Positions 39,955-59,457 are shown, counted from the first letter of the stretch. The stretch: DNA of 64,000 bases from Chamaelirium japonicum (GCA_947650365.1 OX393555.1:16480251-16544250); one strand, 5' to 3'. The notes: generated from the letters alone by a model not told the origin. Program-made: numbers and translations.

Positions 39955-41105
39955 AAATACTCTAGTTAGTTCGGTTCGCATTGCGACACGGTCGACTAAC
40001 TTGGAACGTTACAAAACTATATGTCCCGATACGTAGGTTTGACTGAAATGGCACTTCGTCTAAGTCCAATCGATACAAGGCCGCTATGTTGATTACTCCG
40101 AATCATTGGTGTCGCACATGCTCCCGTTGTCACGTAAGGACATATGCACTAGTGTCTCGCCACAGTTAGTTTGGTTCACGTTATGACACGGCTAACTAAC
40201 CTGCAATGGTACAAAAATACATGTCCCGATACGTAGGTTCAACTGAAACGGTACTTTGCCTAAGTCCAACCGATACAAGGGCGCTACATTGAGTATTTCG
40301 AATCATTGGCATCGCATATGCTTCCGTTGTCACGTAAGGACACATGCACTAGTGTCTTGCCACAATTAGTTCGGTTCATATTGCGACACGGCCGACTAAC
40401 CTACAACAGTATAAAGCTACGTGTCCCGATACATAGGTTCGACTGAAACGACACTTTGCCTAAGTCCAACCGATACAAGGGCGCTACGCTGAGTACTCCG
40501 AATCATTGGCGTCGCACGTGCTCCCGTGGTCACGTAAGAATACATGCATTAGTGCCTCACCATAATTAGTTCGGTTCTTACGACACGGCCGACTAACCTG
40601 CAACGGTACAAAGCTACGTGTTCCGATACGCAGGTTCGATTGAAACGACACTTCGCCTAAGTCCAACTGATATAATGGTGCTACACTGAGTAATCTGAAT
40701 AATTGGCGTCACACATGCTTCCGTTGTCATGTAAGGACACACGCACTAGTGTCTCGCCACAGTTAGTTCGGTTCGCGTTGCGACATGGCCGACTAACCAG
40801 CAATGGTACAAAGCTATGTGTCATGTTACATAGGTTTGACTGAAACGGCACTTCGCCTAAGTCCAACCGATACAAGGGCGCTACGCTGAGTACTCTGAAT
40901 CATTGGCGTTACACACGCTCCCGTTATCACATAAGGGCACATGCACTAGTGCCTCGCCATAGTTAATCTGGTTCGTGTTACAACATGGCCGGCTAACCTG
41001 CAATGGTATAAAGCTACGTGACCCCCGATGTAGGTTTGACTGAAACGGTGTTTCTCCTATGTCAAATCGATACAAAGGCACCACACTGAATACTCCGAAT
41101 TCTTA
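39955..41105. repeat. 200-bp tandem array, about six copies (outer element)
   Basis: The agttagttcgg block recurs at 39964, 40164, 40364, 40564, 40761 and 40961, a 200-bp period. Each unit has cgacacggccgactaacc, tacaaagctacgtgtcccga and cgatacaagggcgctac. Copies have drifted by several bases each, in keeping with the greater age of this element. Confidence 0.9.
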
Positions 41106-41109
41106 CCCC

Positions 41110-42400
41110 CATCGACTAGTAAGTCCAAGGTCTCGCCCTTGGCATTCGAAGACAAAGCCCGAGACGGCAACATCGCCTCAGCCCAAGGTGGCAACCTTGG
41201 CATTCAAAAGCAAAGCCCGAGGCAACCTCCACCTCCTCGGCACCTGCCAAAGTCCGAGACGTTAACACCGTCTCGACTCGAGGCGACCTCTGCCTCGACA
41301 TGAGCAGACAAAGTTCAAAGTGATCAACTCCTCAACACTTAACAAGCCTAAGGCCCTTCCCTTGGCACTCGATGATAAAGTTCGAGACAGGTCCTGCCAC
41401 CTTGGCACCTGACGAAGTCCGAGACGTCGGCACCGTCTAGGCCCGAGGAAACACTCACTTCGGCATTCAAAGACAAAGTCAGAGGTAAGCTTCATCGCCT
41501 CGGCACCTGACAAAGCCAAGGCGTCGGCATCGTCTCAGACCGAGGAGACATTCGCCTCGATATTCAAAGACAAGGTCCGAGGCAAGCTTCACCGCCTCGG
41601 TATCTGACGAAGCCTGAGAGTCGGCACCGTTTCGGCCCGAGGCGACCTTTGCCTTGACATTTAAAGAGAAATTCCGAGGTAGGCTTCGCTGCCTCAGCAC
41701 CTGACGAAGCCTGAGACTTCGGCACCATCTCAGCCCGAAGCAGCCTTCGCCTTGGCATTCGAAGACAAAATCTGAGGCAGCCTTCGTTGCCTTGGTACCT
41801 AACGAAGCCAGTGACGTCGGTACCATCTCGGCCCGAGGCGACCTCCGTCTCGGCATTCGAAGACAAGGTTCGAGGCAGGCTTTGCCGCCTTGGCACCTGA
41901 CGAAGCCCGAGACGTCGGCACCATCTCGCCCCAAGGCAACCTTCGCCTCGACATTCGAAGACAAAATCCGAGACAGGCTTTGCCGCCTCGGTACCTGACG
42001 AAGCCCGAGACGTTGACACCGTCTCGGCCTAAGGCGACCTCCGCCTCAACATTCGAAGACAAAGTCCGAGGCAGGCTTCACCACCTCAGCACCTGACGAA
42101 GCCCGAGGAAACCCCTGCCTCGGCATTCGAAGACAAAGTCCGAGGCAGGCTTCGCCACCTCGGCACCTGACGAAGCCCGAGACTTCGGTACCATCTCAGC
42201 CCGAGGCAACCTTAGCCTTGGCATTCGAAGATGAAGTCTGAGGTAGGCTTCGCTGCCTCGGCACCTAACGAAACTCGAGACGTTAGCACCATCTCGGCTC
42301 GAAGCGACCTTTGTCTCGGCATTCAAGGACAAAGTCTGAGGTCGCCATCACCGCCTCGGCACTCGACAAAGTTTGAGGCTGCCGTCGTCGCCTTGGTGCC
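41110..42400. repeat. About 98-bp tandem array of hairpin units (outer element)
   Basis: The ggcacctgacgaag block repeats about every 98 bp (for example 41892 and 41990). Units carry ccgagacg/cgtctcgg and gaggcg/cgcctc inverted pairs. They share attcgaagacaaagtccgag with the 67-bp array of the inner element, so the two arrays have common ancestry. Confidence 0.88.
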
Positions 42401-42409
42401 CAACAAAGA

Positions 42410-42850
42410 ATACGATGACAGGCACGACGACCGTCGCCGATCAGCACATCGGTCGACACACCCCCGCCCGGCCCTTGGCAAGGGGTCGGCGGGCGCGACA
42501 GCCGACGCTAGACAACACGGAGACGACTGACGCTGGACAACGCGTTGATAGGCACGATGCCCGTCATCGGACAACACATCGGCGAACGCACCCCCAGCCG
42601 GCCCTTTGCAGGGGGTTGGCGGGCACGACGGTCGACACCAGTCAATGCGACGATGGGCACGATGGCCGATGCCAGACAACGCGTCGATAGGCGCGATGCC
42701 CGTCGTCGGACAACACATCAACGGACGCACATCTGGCTGGCCCTTGGTAGGGGATCGGTGGGCACGACCATCGACGCTGGTCAACGCAGCAACGGGCGTG
42801 ATGGTCGACGTCGGACAACGGACGTCAGATAACGGGCGGCAGCTGCGTTG
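42410..42850. repeat. About 130-140 bp GC-rich tandem array (outer element)
   Basis: Blocks of the form acatcggcgaacgcaccccc, ggccctttgc and gggcacgac recur near 42446, 42573 and 42714. They are interleaved with gatgcccgtcgtcggacaac. Reading frames here are rich in Arg, Asp and His and are repeat artefacts. Confidence 0.8.
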
Positions 42851-42899
42851 CCTGTAACATCCGCGAGCCCGATGTCACATTGCCCGTCGTCAAATTGGC

Positions 42900-43860
42900 C
42901 TATTGGATCTTGGCTATTGGCCTATTGGATTTTGGTCGTCCATTGCTCGTCGTCAAACAACATATCGGCGAGCCCGACGGTCGATGTCCAACAACATGCA
43001 CCGACAAGCTTATTTGAGTTTGTTGGGTTACAAGGCAAGCTCAAGCAAGCCAAAGCTCGGCTCGGCTCGTGTCGACCCACTCCAGTTTCAACTGTGTAGC
43101 CCCTTTTCTCGGATTTTTGAGTGGGTGTGTGTGAGAAAGAGAGTTAGAGTGTGTGAGGGAGAAAAAAAAACAAAACATCTTGCAAGACCCCCCCCCCCCC
43201 CCTTACAAGAACCCCCTTCGGCCACCCTCGCGCCCGGCAACCGCCTACCACCGCTCCGGCCACCCCCTCCCACCGCCCTCCGGCCACCCTCGCGCCCGGC
43301 CACCGCCTCTCGCCACCCTCGTGTAGCCTGGCCTCCCACCTGACAACCCGACCCCTCCCGGCTGTCGTCTCTTCCCCGTGTCCGGCTGCCCCTGAACCCG
43401 CGCTGCCCTGCTCCGTCCGCACCCCTGTCGCGCCACCCCTCCGGCTGCCGTCCCTTCCCCTCGCCCGGCCTCCTCCACTGCCGCAACTGCCACCCGAGCC
43501 ACCACCGCTCGACTACCTCCTCCCTCCCCTGTTAATCAAACCCTGCGGCCCGACCCCGATTTTTTCCCTTTTGCTCAAAACCCCCCAACCCTGCAACTTT
43601 TGCCAAACCCCCCCAGCTGCCAGATTTGACTAAAAAACACTGCCCAACATTTTTTGCAGAAAAACCCCTACCTCCCAGAATCTTTGATCAAACCCCCCTG
43701 CACCATTTTTTTTTGGCCAAACCCCCCTGCCCCTAATATTTTTGGACCAAAGCCCCCCCCCCCGGTTTTTTGGCCCGAACCGTCCTGCGCGTGGTTATTT
43801 TTGTGACCCCAGTCAACCTGGTTAACACCTACCCAACTGGGAGGGCGTAACACACACGTA
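42900..43860. repeat. C-rich low-complexity interior of the outer element
   Basis: From about 43180 there are C runs and ccgccaccctcgcgcccggc-like repeats, followed by degenerate units of the form aaacccccctgc near 43560-43770. Near 43828 a copy of the polypurine-tract region (gggagggcgtaac) precedes the real one at 44089. No coding sequence was recognised. Confidence 0.65.
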
Positions 43861-44088
43861 GTCGGTCTCACGCAACGGGATGGCAGACGCACAACAGTCG
43901 GCCCAGACAGGGGACGACAGACGCATAACGGTCGGCCCCGGACAGAGGGTCGGCAAGCTGACAATGGTCGACCCCAAGCAACTGGCCGACAGATGTACGG
44001 CGAAAATTTCCAAAAAGATGGTTGACAGACAAGCAACCAGCTTTGCTCCAGAAAAATCCCAACCAGTTTGGTTAACACCTATCTAGTT

Positions 44089-44097
44089 GGGAGGGGG
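44089..44097 (+). promoter_or_regulatory. Polypurine tract of the outer element
   Basis: gggaggggg then taac directly before the 3' LTR at 44102, the same arrangement as in the inner element. Confidence 0.8.
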
Positions 44098-44101
44098 TAA
44101 C

Positions 44102-44827
44102 TATGGGTGCAAAATCTGGCTAACGCCCAACGGTGGGACCTGCAATCCTGCTTGGGGTCCACGAGTCCAACGGTGGCACTCGTAGCCCTGCCTGGGGCCC
44201 ATGAGTCCAACGGTGGGACCCGCAGCCCTGCCTGGGGCCCATGAGTCCAACGGTGGGACTCGCAGCCCTGTTTAGGACCCACGAGTACGACGGTGGGACC
44301 CGCAGCCCTGCCTGGGGCCCACTTGCACTATCTGGGATCTGCTAAATCCCCCCGGGTATTTATCAAACCCCGGATATTCCTAGGAGTATTCATGTAATAT
44401 TCCCCAAATAAATCAAACCTCTATAAATGGAAGACCCTGTAAATGACTCTAGATCCAAAGTTCCAGACCAGAAACCCACTTTCTGTTTTCTAGAGCTCTT
44501 CGAGTTTTCTGGTTTTCAGACTCCTTTTCCACCCTCTGATTACTTGTAAGAAGCACTCCTCGGCCTGTCGATAGTAGCTCTACTGTTTACTCAGATATAG
44601 TGGATTCAAAGGTTGCGTCTTACCGCACGGAGATGTAGGCTTCAGCCGAACTCCGTTATCACATCTGTGTCATCTCTTTCTCTACTTTTCTACTCTACAA
44701 TGCTTATGTGACAGCCCAAGCCAGTCACAACTCAGCAATTCGAAGCGCGCCACATTCCGAAGGATCAAATCTTCAATCGACTGTTGGAGGAGAGTCACAT
44801 ACGACGACCACAAAATCCTCCCCTACA
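44102..44827 (+). repeat. 3' LTR of the outer element
   Basis: 726 bp, beginning tatgggtgcaaaatctgg (the expected TG is mutated to TA) and ending cctcccctaca. It has five copies of the roughly 40-bp cggtgggacccgcagccctg subrepeat. Right after it comes gtacc, matching gtgcc left of the 5' LTR at four of five bases. Confidence 0.85.
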
Positions 44828-46040
44828 GTACCCCAAACGACGTCAAATGGCCAAGGCTCATCACTTAGATAAGCCAAGCATCTGTCGGCCGTTAGAAGGG
44901 GTCGTAGGTTAAGCATTTGAGGTAAGCACTTTGAGTCTGAGCTTACTCTCAACACGATCATCAATCAATATCCAGGATTCGCCCAGGATTCCCATCCGAT
45001 CGGCACAAACAAGGATTAGGAGAGCACACTCCGTGTAGCAGTACTCAGTAGCACTCGCCGAGCCTGGCCTGCCCCATTGTTGGTCGGTCGACGGAAAGGT
45101 TCGAGCCTAGTCGGTCAGTCGAGACCACCAGTTGTTGGTCAGTCGACGAGAAGGGGCCGGGCCTGATCATTTGAAGAGAGATGGTGCGGGAGTTGAGCTG
45201 AATCATACCCTCATTTTGAATCTCTCACTAGTATGATTCACGGAACAATCATCGGATGGTTGTGACATATCTACATCAAGTAGCATAAGAAATGAGGGGG
45301 GTGGAATTATTGAGGCCCACCCATTCACCCCTATCACCGTTGGAGAGAATAAAAGAAGTGGGAACCATCACTTCTTTAATGGGGGAATAGCTAGAGCATC
45401 AAGTGGCAACCATCGACCGGCTAACTGGTCAGCCAAATCAAGGGCTCTTGATTGAGGGTGTTACTATCAAGCAACCCTTTCACAGTGGGGGTTAATCACC
45501 AGGAGGTCATCCGATCATACATTGGGTTTGATATCGTCGTTGAATCATTGAGTGTAAAAGGGAAGCAGTTATACCTACAAGAATAAAGTCCACTAGCCCA
45601 TAGCACCACCAACGGACCGACTGACTGCACTAACAATCGACCGACCGACTAATACAAGGGGGAGCATCCTACTACACCTTGGCCGACCGAGTTAAAGAAG
45701 GCTGAACTTTTCAGACTTGTGTATACCTTGACGAATGGAGGCCGGCCGCGCGCTTCGTATGCTCAAGTAGAGATCGGCTGCACATTTCATCGCGGGCCGG
45801 CCGCATGCTTCATTCGCCTGGGACAGGCCGATCGCGCGCTTCGTTTGCCCGAATGGAGACTAGTCGTAAACTTCATCGCGGGCTGGCCGTGCACTTCGTC
45901 ACTGGCTGGCCGCGCACTTCGTTATCAGCTGGTCGCGCACTTCGTTCGCCTCAGAAGGAACAGGCTGCACACTTCATTACCGGCCGGCCGCGCGCTTCGA
46001 GGGGAACCTGTTCTCTCCGACCCAGGGAAGTTTTGATATT
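44828..46040. other. Intergenic retroelement-like debris
   Basis: No gene was recognised. From about 45735 to 46000 there is an irregular array of ggccggccgcgcgcttcg-like units in which cgcgcacttcgt recurs every 25-50 bp. Around 45060-45160 there are repeated gtcggtcagtcga blocks. It is probably the interior of another decayed retroelement. Confidence 0.5.
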
Positions 46041-46079
46041 CACGCAATGAGTCCATGTAAAAGCCCACGTGCCAAGATC

Positions 46080-46392
46080 GTGCAGAAGTTATTTATGAGA
46101 ATCTCGGACGGGCGACGGTTACGGGAAGACAACCCACACCCCGAGATTCTCGGTTGACCAGTATGGCAAGTAGCACCCCAGACCATAACTACTGAGCACC
46201 TGCCGGACGACACGTCGCCCCTACGCAAGCAGTTGAGCAAGTTACAGGAGCACGTCATCAATGTCGTCCCGCACGAAGCGCCCCAGTTGTCACCCCAAAG
46301 CACTATAAAAAGGGGGCCTACCCCTTTAGAGAAGAAAAATCCGATTTCTGGAAGGGGAGGTGCTACCCAATTCTTTCCAGAGTTTTTGGTAT

Positions 46393-46456
<64 letters not shown>

Positions 46457-46700
46457 TTGAGAGGTCGGGATGTTGGGAGGCCAATCCTCTCTAGGTATAA
46501 GTGGGTCTAGGTGAGTGCTTGTAACTTGTTTGGCCTACTAGTGCATTCTCGCCTCGTCCCGTGTTTTTTTCCCTTCGACGTTGCGAAGGGTTTTTCCACG
46601 TAAACCTGGTCCACTTCATTCCTTGATTTGTTAGATTGTGCTTACCAACCGAACCGTCCAATTCCGGAAAAACCCCCCACATCGCCTATATCTCCATTTA
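46080..46700 (+). repeat. LTR-like sequence with a TATA box and GA tract
   Basis: tataaaa at 46304-46310 is followed by a leader-like stretch and a long GA tract (about 46395-46452). Then comes a stretch with gcgaagggtttttccacg, of the kind common near the 3' end of plant Copia LTRs. No second copy occurs in the window, so it may be a solo or truncated LTR. Borders were not defined. Confidence 0.4.
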
Positions 46701-47235
46701 GGGAGAGCAGTCGAACTATGTTCGCCACTTAGGCATGTTTGGTTACGTGCAGTTGTAACTCGTAGATCAACACCGCACTACCACAGGGTTGTGTCTGTTT
46801 CATTCCATGTAGTCCCGCCCAATTCATGTAGTTTGAACTACTGCGTAGCCAAATTTCTATAGAAAACCTGGTAAAAGCTGTGTGGTCCAACAACACGTAC
46901 CAACCACTGCACGGTGTAGTAAGAACCGTAGCAAACCAAATTACCATCACCGTAACTTCGGGGCTCCCATCCCGCCCCTAACATACGCCACAACCATGCC
47001 TTGTCCTCCTCCTCTCATTAGATCCTCAATGAACCAGAACATTGCAAATCCCTCATGCGCTCTCTCCACCATTCCTCTGATTCCCCCTTGCCAATTGCCA
47101 TCGTGATCCCTGCTATCATATCAACCATTTCAAGGTTTGTAGTTGTGAGGTTTAAAAAATTTCCTATTGATCTTTGATAAACTAGCTAAAACAACAGTTC
47201 TCATACAAAATACATTGGAAATAGTAATTGACATG

Positions 47236-47945
47236 ATTAGGGTTTAGTGTTAGGATTAGGATTAGGTTTAGGTAAGGTCAGGTTTTACGATTAGGGTTAG
47301 AGTTAGAGTTTATGGTACGGGTAGGGTTTAGGGTTAGGTTTAGGGTTAACCCTAAACCTAACCCTAATCCTAATTCTAACCCTAATCATAACCCAAACCC
47401 TAACCCTAACCCTAATGCTAACAATAAAATTAATCATAAATCTAACCCTAAAACCTAACCCTAACCATAGTTCTTATGCAAAATACATTGGAAATAGTAA
47501 TTGACATGATTTTTTAAAATCGGTAGGAATGAACGTAACCCTAAAACCTAACCTAGAAAAGCTAACCTAAAACCTAACCCTAACCCTAACCATAGTTTAA
47601 ACAGAACAAACAGTTCTTATGCAAAACACATTGGAAATAGTAATTGACATGATTACCCACTTCTTCGAATTAGTGTTTAGGATTAGGTTTTAGGGTGAGA
47701 ATTAGGATTAGGGTTAGGTTAGGATCAGGGTTTACAGTTAGGGTTAGGGTTTACAGTTAGGCTTAGGGTTAGGTTTAGGGTTTAGGATTTGGTTAGGGTT
47801 AGGTTTAGGGTTAACCCTAAACCTAAACTCTAAACCTAATCCTAATCATAGCCCTAACCCTAGCCCTAACAATAAAACTAATCCTAAATCCAACCCTAAA
47901 CCCAGCTAACCCTAAAATCTAACCCTAACCATAGTCACAAGGTCT
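47236..47945. repeat. Interstitial telomere-like repeats, head to head, duplicated
   Basis: Degenerate ttagggttt/ttaggat units run from 47236 to the centre ttagggttaaccctaa near 47345, then continue as ccctaa units to about 47470. A second block with the same inverted layout spans 47570-47935, with its own ttaggGTTAACCctaa centre near 47815. Both blocks are preceded or followed by the same 45-bp flank containing tacattggaaatagtaattg (near 47205, 47485 and 47625). The units mix ttaggg and tttaggg types. The plant telomere unit is tttaggg. Confidence 0.85.
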
Positions 47946-48639
47946 CCGATTTTTTCAATAAATCTCCTAATATTGACGCTTTAAGAGAATAAATTTGGGG
48001 AAGTTTGACACAAGCCCATTTTGAGAGATAACTTTTAGTTACAGAACATGTTAATTTCAAAATATAGCTCAAGTCCCTCCCTATGAATATATGCTCTTTC
48101 TGAAGACGAATGTATACTCTTTCCTAATTAAATGAATGCATACTCTTTTTGAAGACGAATGTTTACTTGTAGGTACCTTAGCTAATATAGAAAATTGTGG
48201 TGTCCTGCAGCTAATATTGCAAAATAGTTAAGGACCTATACCTAAATTGTCAAAAAAAATTTAGCCCCCCCCCCCCCCCCCCCTCTCCGATCTCCCCTCT
48301 CCGGCTCCATCCTTCTCTCCTCCTCCTCCTCCTCTTTTCCTCCCCCTCTGATATGCCCCCCTGCAGCTCCTTTTGGGCCCTAGCTGCCGGTGCAACAACT
48401 ACCGACCACAAGGAGGAGGAGAGAAAGGAGGAGGCCGGAGTTCGAATCGGGGGCAGGAGAGAGAGATGGGGGAGAGGGAGACGATGGGGAGGGGACTCAC
48501 CGGAGAGGGAGACGATGCCGAAGAGGGAGACGATGCCGAAGAGGGAGGTCGCAGGACGAATCGAGGCGAGCAGAGTGAGAGGCAGGCAGAGATGGTACCA
48601 AAAGGAGGGGGTTGGAATCCAAACAGTTGATAAAAAAAA

Positions 48640-48887
48640 TATTATATTGACACACCATTTATGTTCCGTCGGTAATATAATCTATTATACCGACAAGAAA
48701 TATAGTAACTATCGGTAAAATTATTCATACAGATGGATTAAAAATACTCGTCGATATTAAATATTAAAAAATAAAATAAAATCAATGATGTTATACCGGT
48801 GGAGAATTATATTTCTGTCGGTATTAAGCATACTTATACCGATGGAATAAAATATTACCGTCGGCAATAAACGTCTTTCTTGTAGTG
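48640..48887. mobile_element. Right terminus of a CACTA-type transposon
   Basis: The sequence ends tttcttgtagtg, the complement of the standard cactacaagaaa tip of CACTA elements. The preceding 230 bp contain repeated subterminal motifs (ccgtcggtaa, taccgacaag, tataccggtgg) in both orientations, as expected for this superfamily. The left tip is not seen in the window. The polypyrimidine/GGA-rich block at 48255-48620 may be part of the same element. Confidence 0.75.
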
Positions 48888-49026
48888 ATGTTGCTTAGTA
48901 TCCATACCTTCCACAGCAGGTTATGGGATTTATGAGGAAAAATGCAATGCAGCATAATAGAGTGTTCGGCACGGTTGCCGTCGGTGCTGACTTTCCGGCA
49001 ATCTCCGAAGGCGAACCGAGAACTAA

Positions 49027-49267
49027 AGGGTCGTTTGGTTCCTGTGTTTTAAGCCAGTGATTCTGAAAACACATGTGCAAATAGTTTAGGGTTGTTCGGT
49101 TAATAGGATGTGTATTGTGTAAATAAATACACACTTACTTAATTTGTATAGCTTTTGTATATAAAATTGTGCAAATAAAATTTCACCTAAACACATAAAA
49201 TTTTAATTGCACGTCACATGTGCAAGCAGCTGTATGCACATTATTTGCACGACAACCAAACGACCCC
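49027..49267. mobile_element. MITE of the PIF/Harbinger (Tourist-like) type
   Basis: The left end is agggtcgtttggtt and the right end aaccaaacgacccc, inverted repeats flanked by TAA on both sides (49024-49026 and 49268-49270). A three-base TAA duplication is typical of PIF/Harbinger MITEs. 241 bp, AT-rich, no coding. Confidence 0.75.
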
Positions 49268-49724
49268 TAAAAGTCTTTAGAGATGTGTGAATGAAGAGGC
49301 CCATGTAGCCCACCGCTCTGTAGGCCCCTTGTGACGTTGGAGCCGAGGAGAGAGAAACCATGTGGGTTGTGCATGTGGCGCTTTCTCTCTCTTCAGTAAC
49401 ATGGTAAAATAGTGGACACCACATAATATTAGTTAGGGGTGCAACTTGGGTAAAACTGAGAACCGACATAATTCGACCTAACTGGTCAGGTGATTTGGGT
49501 ATTTTTACCAAACGTGTTGGTTCGGTTCTATGTTTTGTGGACCAGACTAAATATAGTTCGGTTCCAGGTTGGGGATCGAATAGACCCGTCCCAACCCAAG
49601 AACTGAGTTCCTATAAATTACTCCACATCTATATGTTACGATCTGAAACTTAAGCTCTAAAAAATGCAATATTAGAACTTAGGTCCAGCATAAGAATTCC
49701 AAAATTTGATGTCAACCCATATCT

Positions 49725-50170
49725 TTTTTTGGTAGATTGAAGGGGGAGGTCACCACCGGACCTCCAGGAGGCATCACAGCGCAACAAGAAAGCCCGCCCC
49801 GCCGAGAGCTACATACCAACACCACACTAGGCTGAGAAACAAACACAATAAGCCGATAGATATCACACAACCAAACAAACCAAAGACCACACCTGGCGAA
49901 GACAAGGAGCATAAGCTCTCTTGAAACAAAAAAAAAAAAAAACATTCACACAAAAAGAACCCCTCGGCTCCATGGACGACATCGCACAAGACCTCCCGCT
50001 GCCGCATTCGCCACCTTGAACCGCTTTGCCTAGGAGAGGAGGGGATCTTGAGACCTTGAGTCAGAACATTCGCAGAGTGCAATCGGAAAGAGGCTGCTAT
50101 CCCGACGCCAAGTTTTGGCCGTGAATCGAGTAAGAGAGGGCCGTGCGGCCTCAGAAATACGATCATAAAA
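49725..50170 (-). mobile_element. Possible 3' end of a LINE or other retroposon
   Basis: On the minus strand the segment ends ccttcaatctaccaaaaaaa, a short A-tail. Upstream it is more GC-rich than the flanks, with an internal A run near 49940. There is no RT domain in view. The call rests on tail and composition only; a processed pseudogene fragment is an alternative. Confidence 0.3.
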
Positions 50171-50186
50171 CCGGCTATGCCTATGA

Positions 50187-50505
50187 GATTTCTTCTATCT
50201 CAAAACCTAGGTATTGAGATGAGGTCCAATCATACATATAAGGATCGTTTCCGTCCTCTAGTTTACCGAGATGGGACTAATCCTCCAACACTCCCCCTCA
50301 CATGCAGGCTAATCTTTTTGTAGTCCTGGCCACGTGGATGATAGATGAGTGGGGACCACACCCGGAAGGTGAGTGGTATGGTTAGGCTCTGATACCATAT
50401 GAGATTTCCTCTATCACAAAACCAAAGTATTAAGATGAGGTCCCATCATACATATAAGGATCGCTTCCGCTCTCTACTTTACCGATGTGTGACTAATCCT
50501 CCAAC
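50187..50505. repeat. Direct repeat of about 105 bp
   Basis: The block atgagatttc, tcaaaacc, tattgagatgaggtcc, catacatataaggatcg and gggactaatcctccaaca occurs at about 50187-50293 and again at 50398-50505 with a few differences. The stretch between them contains gggctgatacc-like LTR-border sequence (ggttaggctctgataccat). These may be the remains of short repeats of a retroelement. Confidence 0.6.
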
Positions 50506-51607
50506 AATACTAGAGCTGAAACCCCTATTTACAAGGGAGGGAAGGGGAGAGCCGAATCCAACCCAAGAGACTCAGTTGACGTCCTGAGCACCAAAACCCT
50601 AGAACAGGGGAAAGGGAAAGGGGGAGAGGGCGCTCCTGTTCTAGCTTGATTCGAGCATTTCAAATCAAATGTGCTGCAAAATATTTACTATATAACACAT
50701 TATTAATTAGAAGATACCTCACAACACAGAACTCAAATGGGCCAGAGTATGTAGACTTCAATTTCCTCCCATATCTCATATTCAAATTCTTTAAATCTCA
50801 GGACTGAAAAGTAACTCTAAATTCTTTCTTCGATGATTAATGGTTTATACAAATACCTCAATAGCTAAGGTTGATTCGTGGAAGGAGGGGAAGAAAGATT
50901 ATTTCACATTCGAGAAAAGAAGGTGCATGACTAACACAAGTAATTGCAGGGCCTCCTAAGGGCAATGTATAGTTCATCCTTTTCTTCCACCTAATTTCCA
51001 TGGAAGGGAACATGCGAAGTGAGCGGGTAAATAACAATCATTACACCGGGATGATTTACTCACACTTCTTACCCAAATTTGAAACTAAGGTTGTGTTTGG
51101 CCAACCTTGATCACAAAAAAGAAAGAAAAAAAAAAAATCAAGTTTCAGTGAACCTTTCAGATATTTAGCATACAAAGTGTGATTAGAATCTAAACAAACC
51201 ATCTAGTTGGTTCAACAATTCACTCACTCTGTTCTCTAAGAAACTGATCACCTCTTAAACTCATTTCTCATTTCGGTGAGGAATGAAACTCGCACAGCTG
51301 AAAACAATTATTACAGAAAAATCGGAGTTCCAACTCTCCAATTCATGCTCCCCCCAATCAACATGAAATACGAAATCCCCGGATGTAGTGAACTTACGCA
51401 ATAATTCGCAAATCCTTCGCTACAAGCCATGTATTGCATGAAACTCAACCTAGGTATTGAGTTAACCTTTACTTATTGAATGAAGCAAAGCTTATAACAT
51501 GACCACCCACATCTCTGATGGGGTACTGAGAGAATTCTACAAACCAATATATGCACACCATCTGCGAGGCATCCTGCTTCCGTTGCACGAGTGGATGATC
51601 TCTGAGC

Positions 51608-59457
<7,850 letters not shown>

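Larger units (their letters stand above)
27839..44827 (+). mobile_element. Outer gag-only Gypsy-type LTR element, split by a second element
   Basis: The LTRs at 27839-28525 and 44102-44827 flank a 5' decayed gag start, the nested insertion (29378-39039 including its target duplication) and the 3' gag. Three tandem-array blocks, a C-rich low-complexity tract and a polypurine tract follow. The target duplication is degenerate: gtgcc (27834-27838) and gtacc (44828-44832). Without the insertion it is about 7.3 kb. No protease, reverse transcriptase, RNase H or integrase is visible. It is thus a non-autonomous element of the gag-only (TR-GAG-like) class. It must have used another element's enzymes. 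Its LTRs differ more than those of the inner element, which agrees with the nesting order. Confidence 0.85.

Noticed and set aside
41564-42096. Open frames on both strands across the roughly 98-bp array
   Set aside because: They are created by a GC-rich tandem unit with few stops; no recognisable domain.
46729-46970. MITE starting catgtttggttacgtgcag
   Set aside because: The presumed right end matches too poorly and no target duplication could be set, so it is not listed as a feature.
47236-47945. A true chromosome end
   Set aside because: The repeats are degenerate, short, in both orientations and surrounded by ordinary sequence.
48353-48718. Charged 121-codon frame
   Set aside because: It comes from a GGA-rich low-complexity block and ends in CACTA subterminal repeats.
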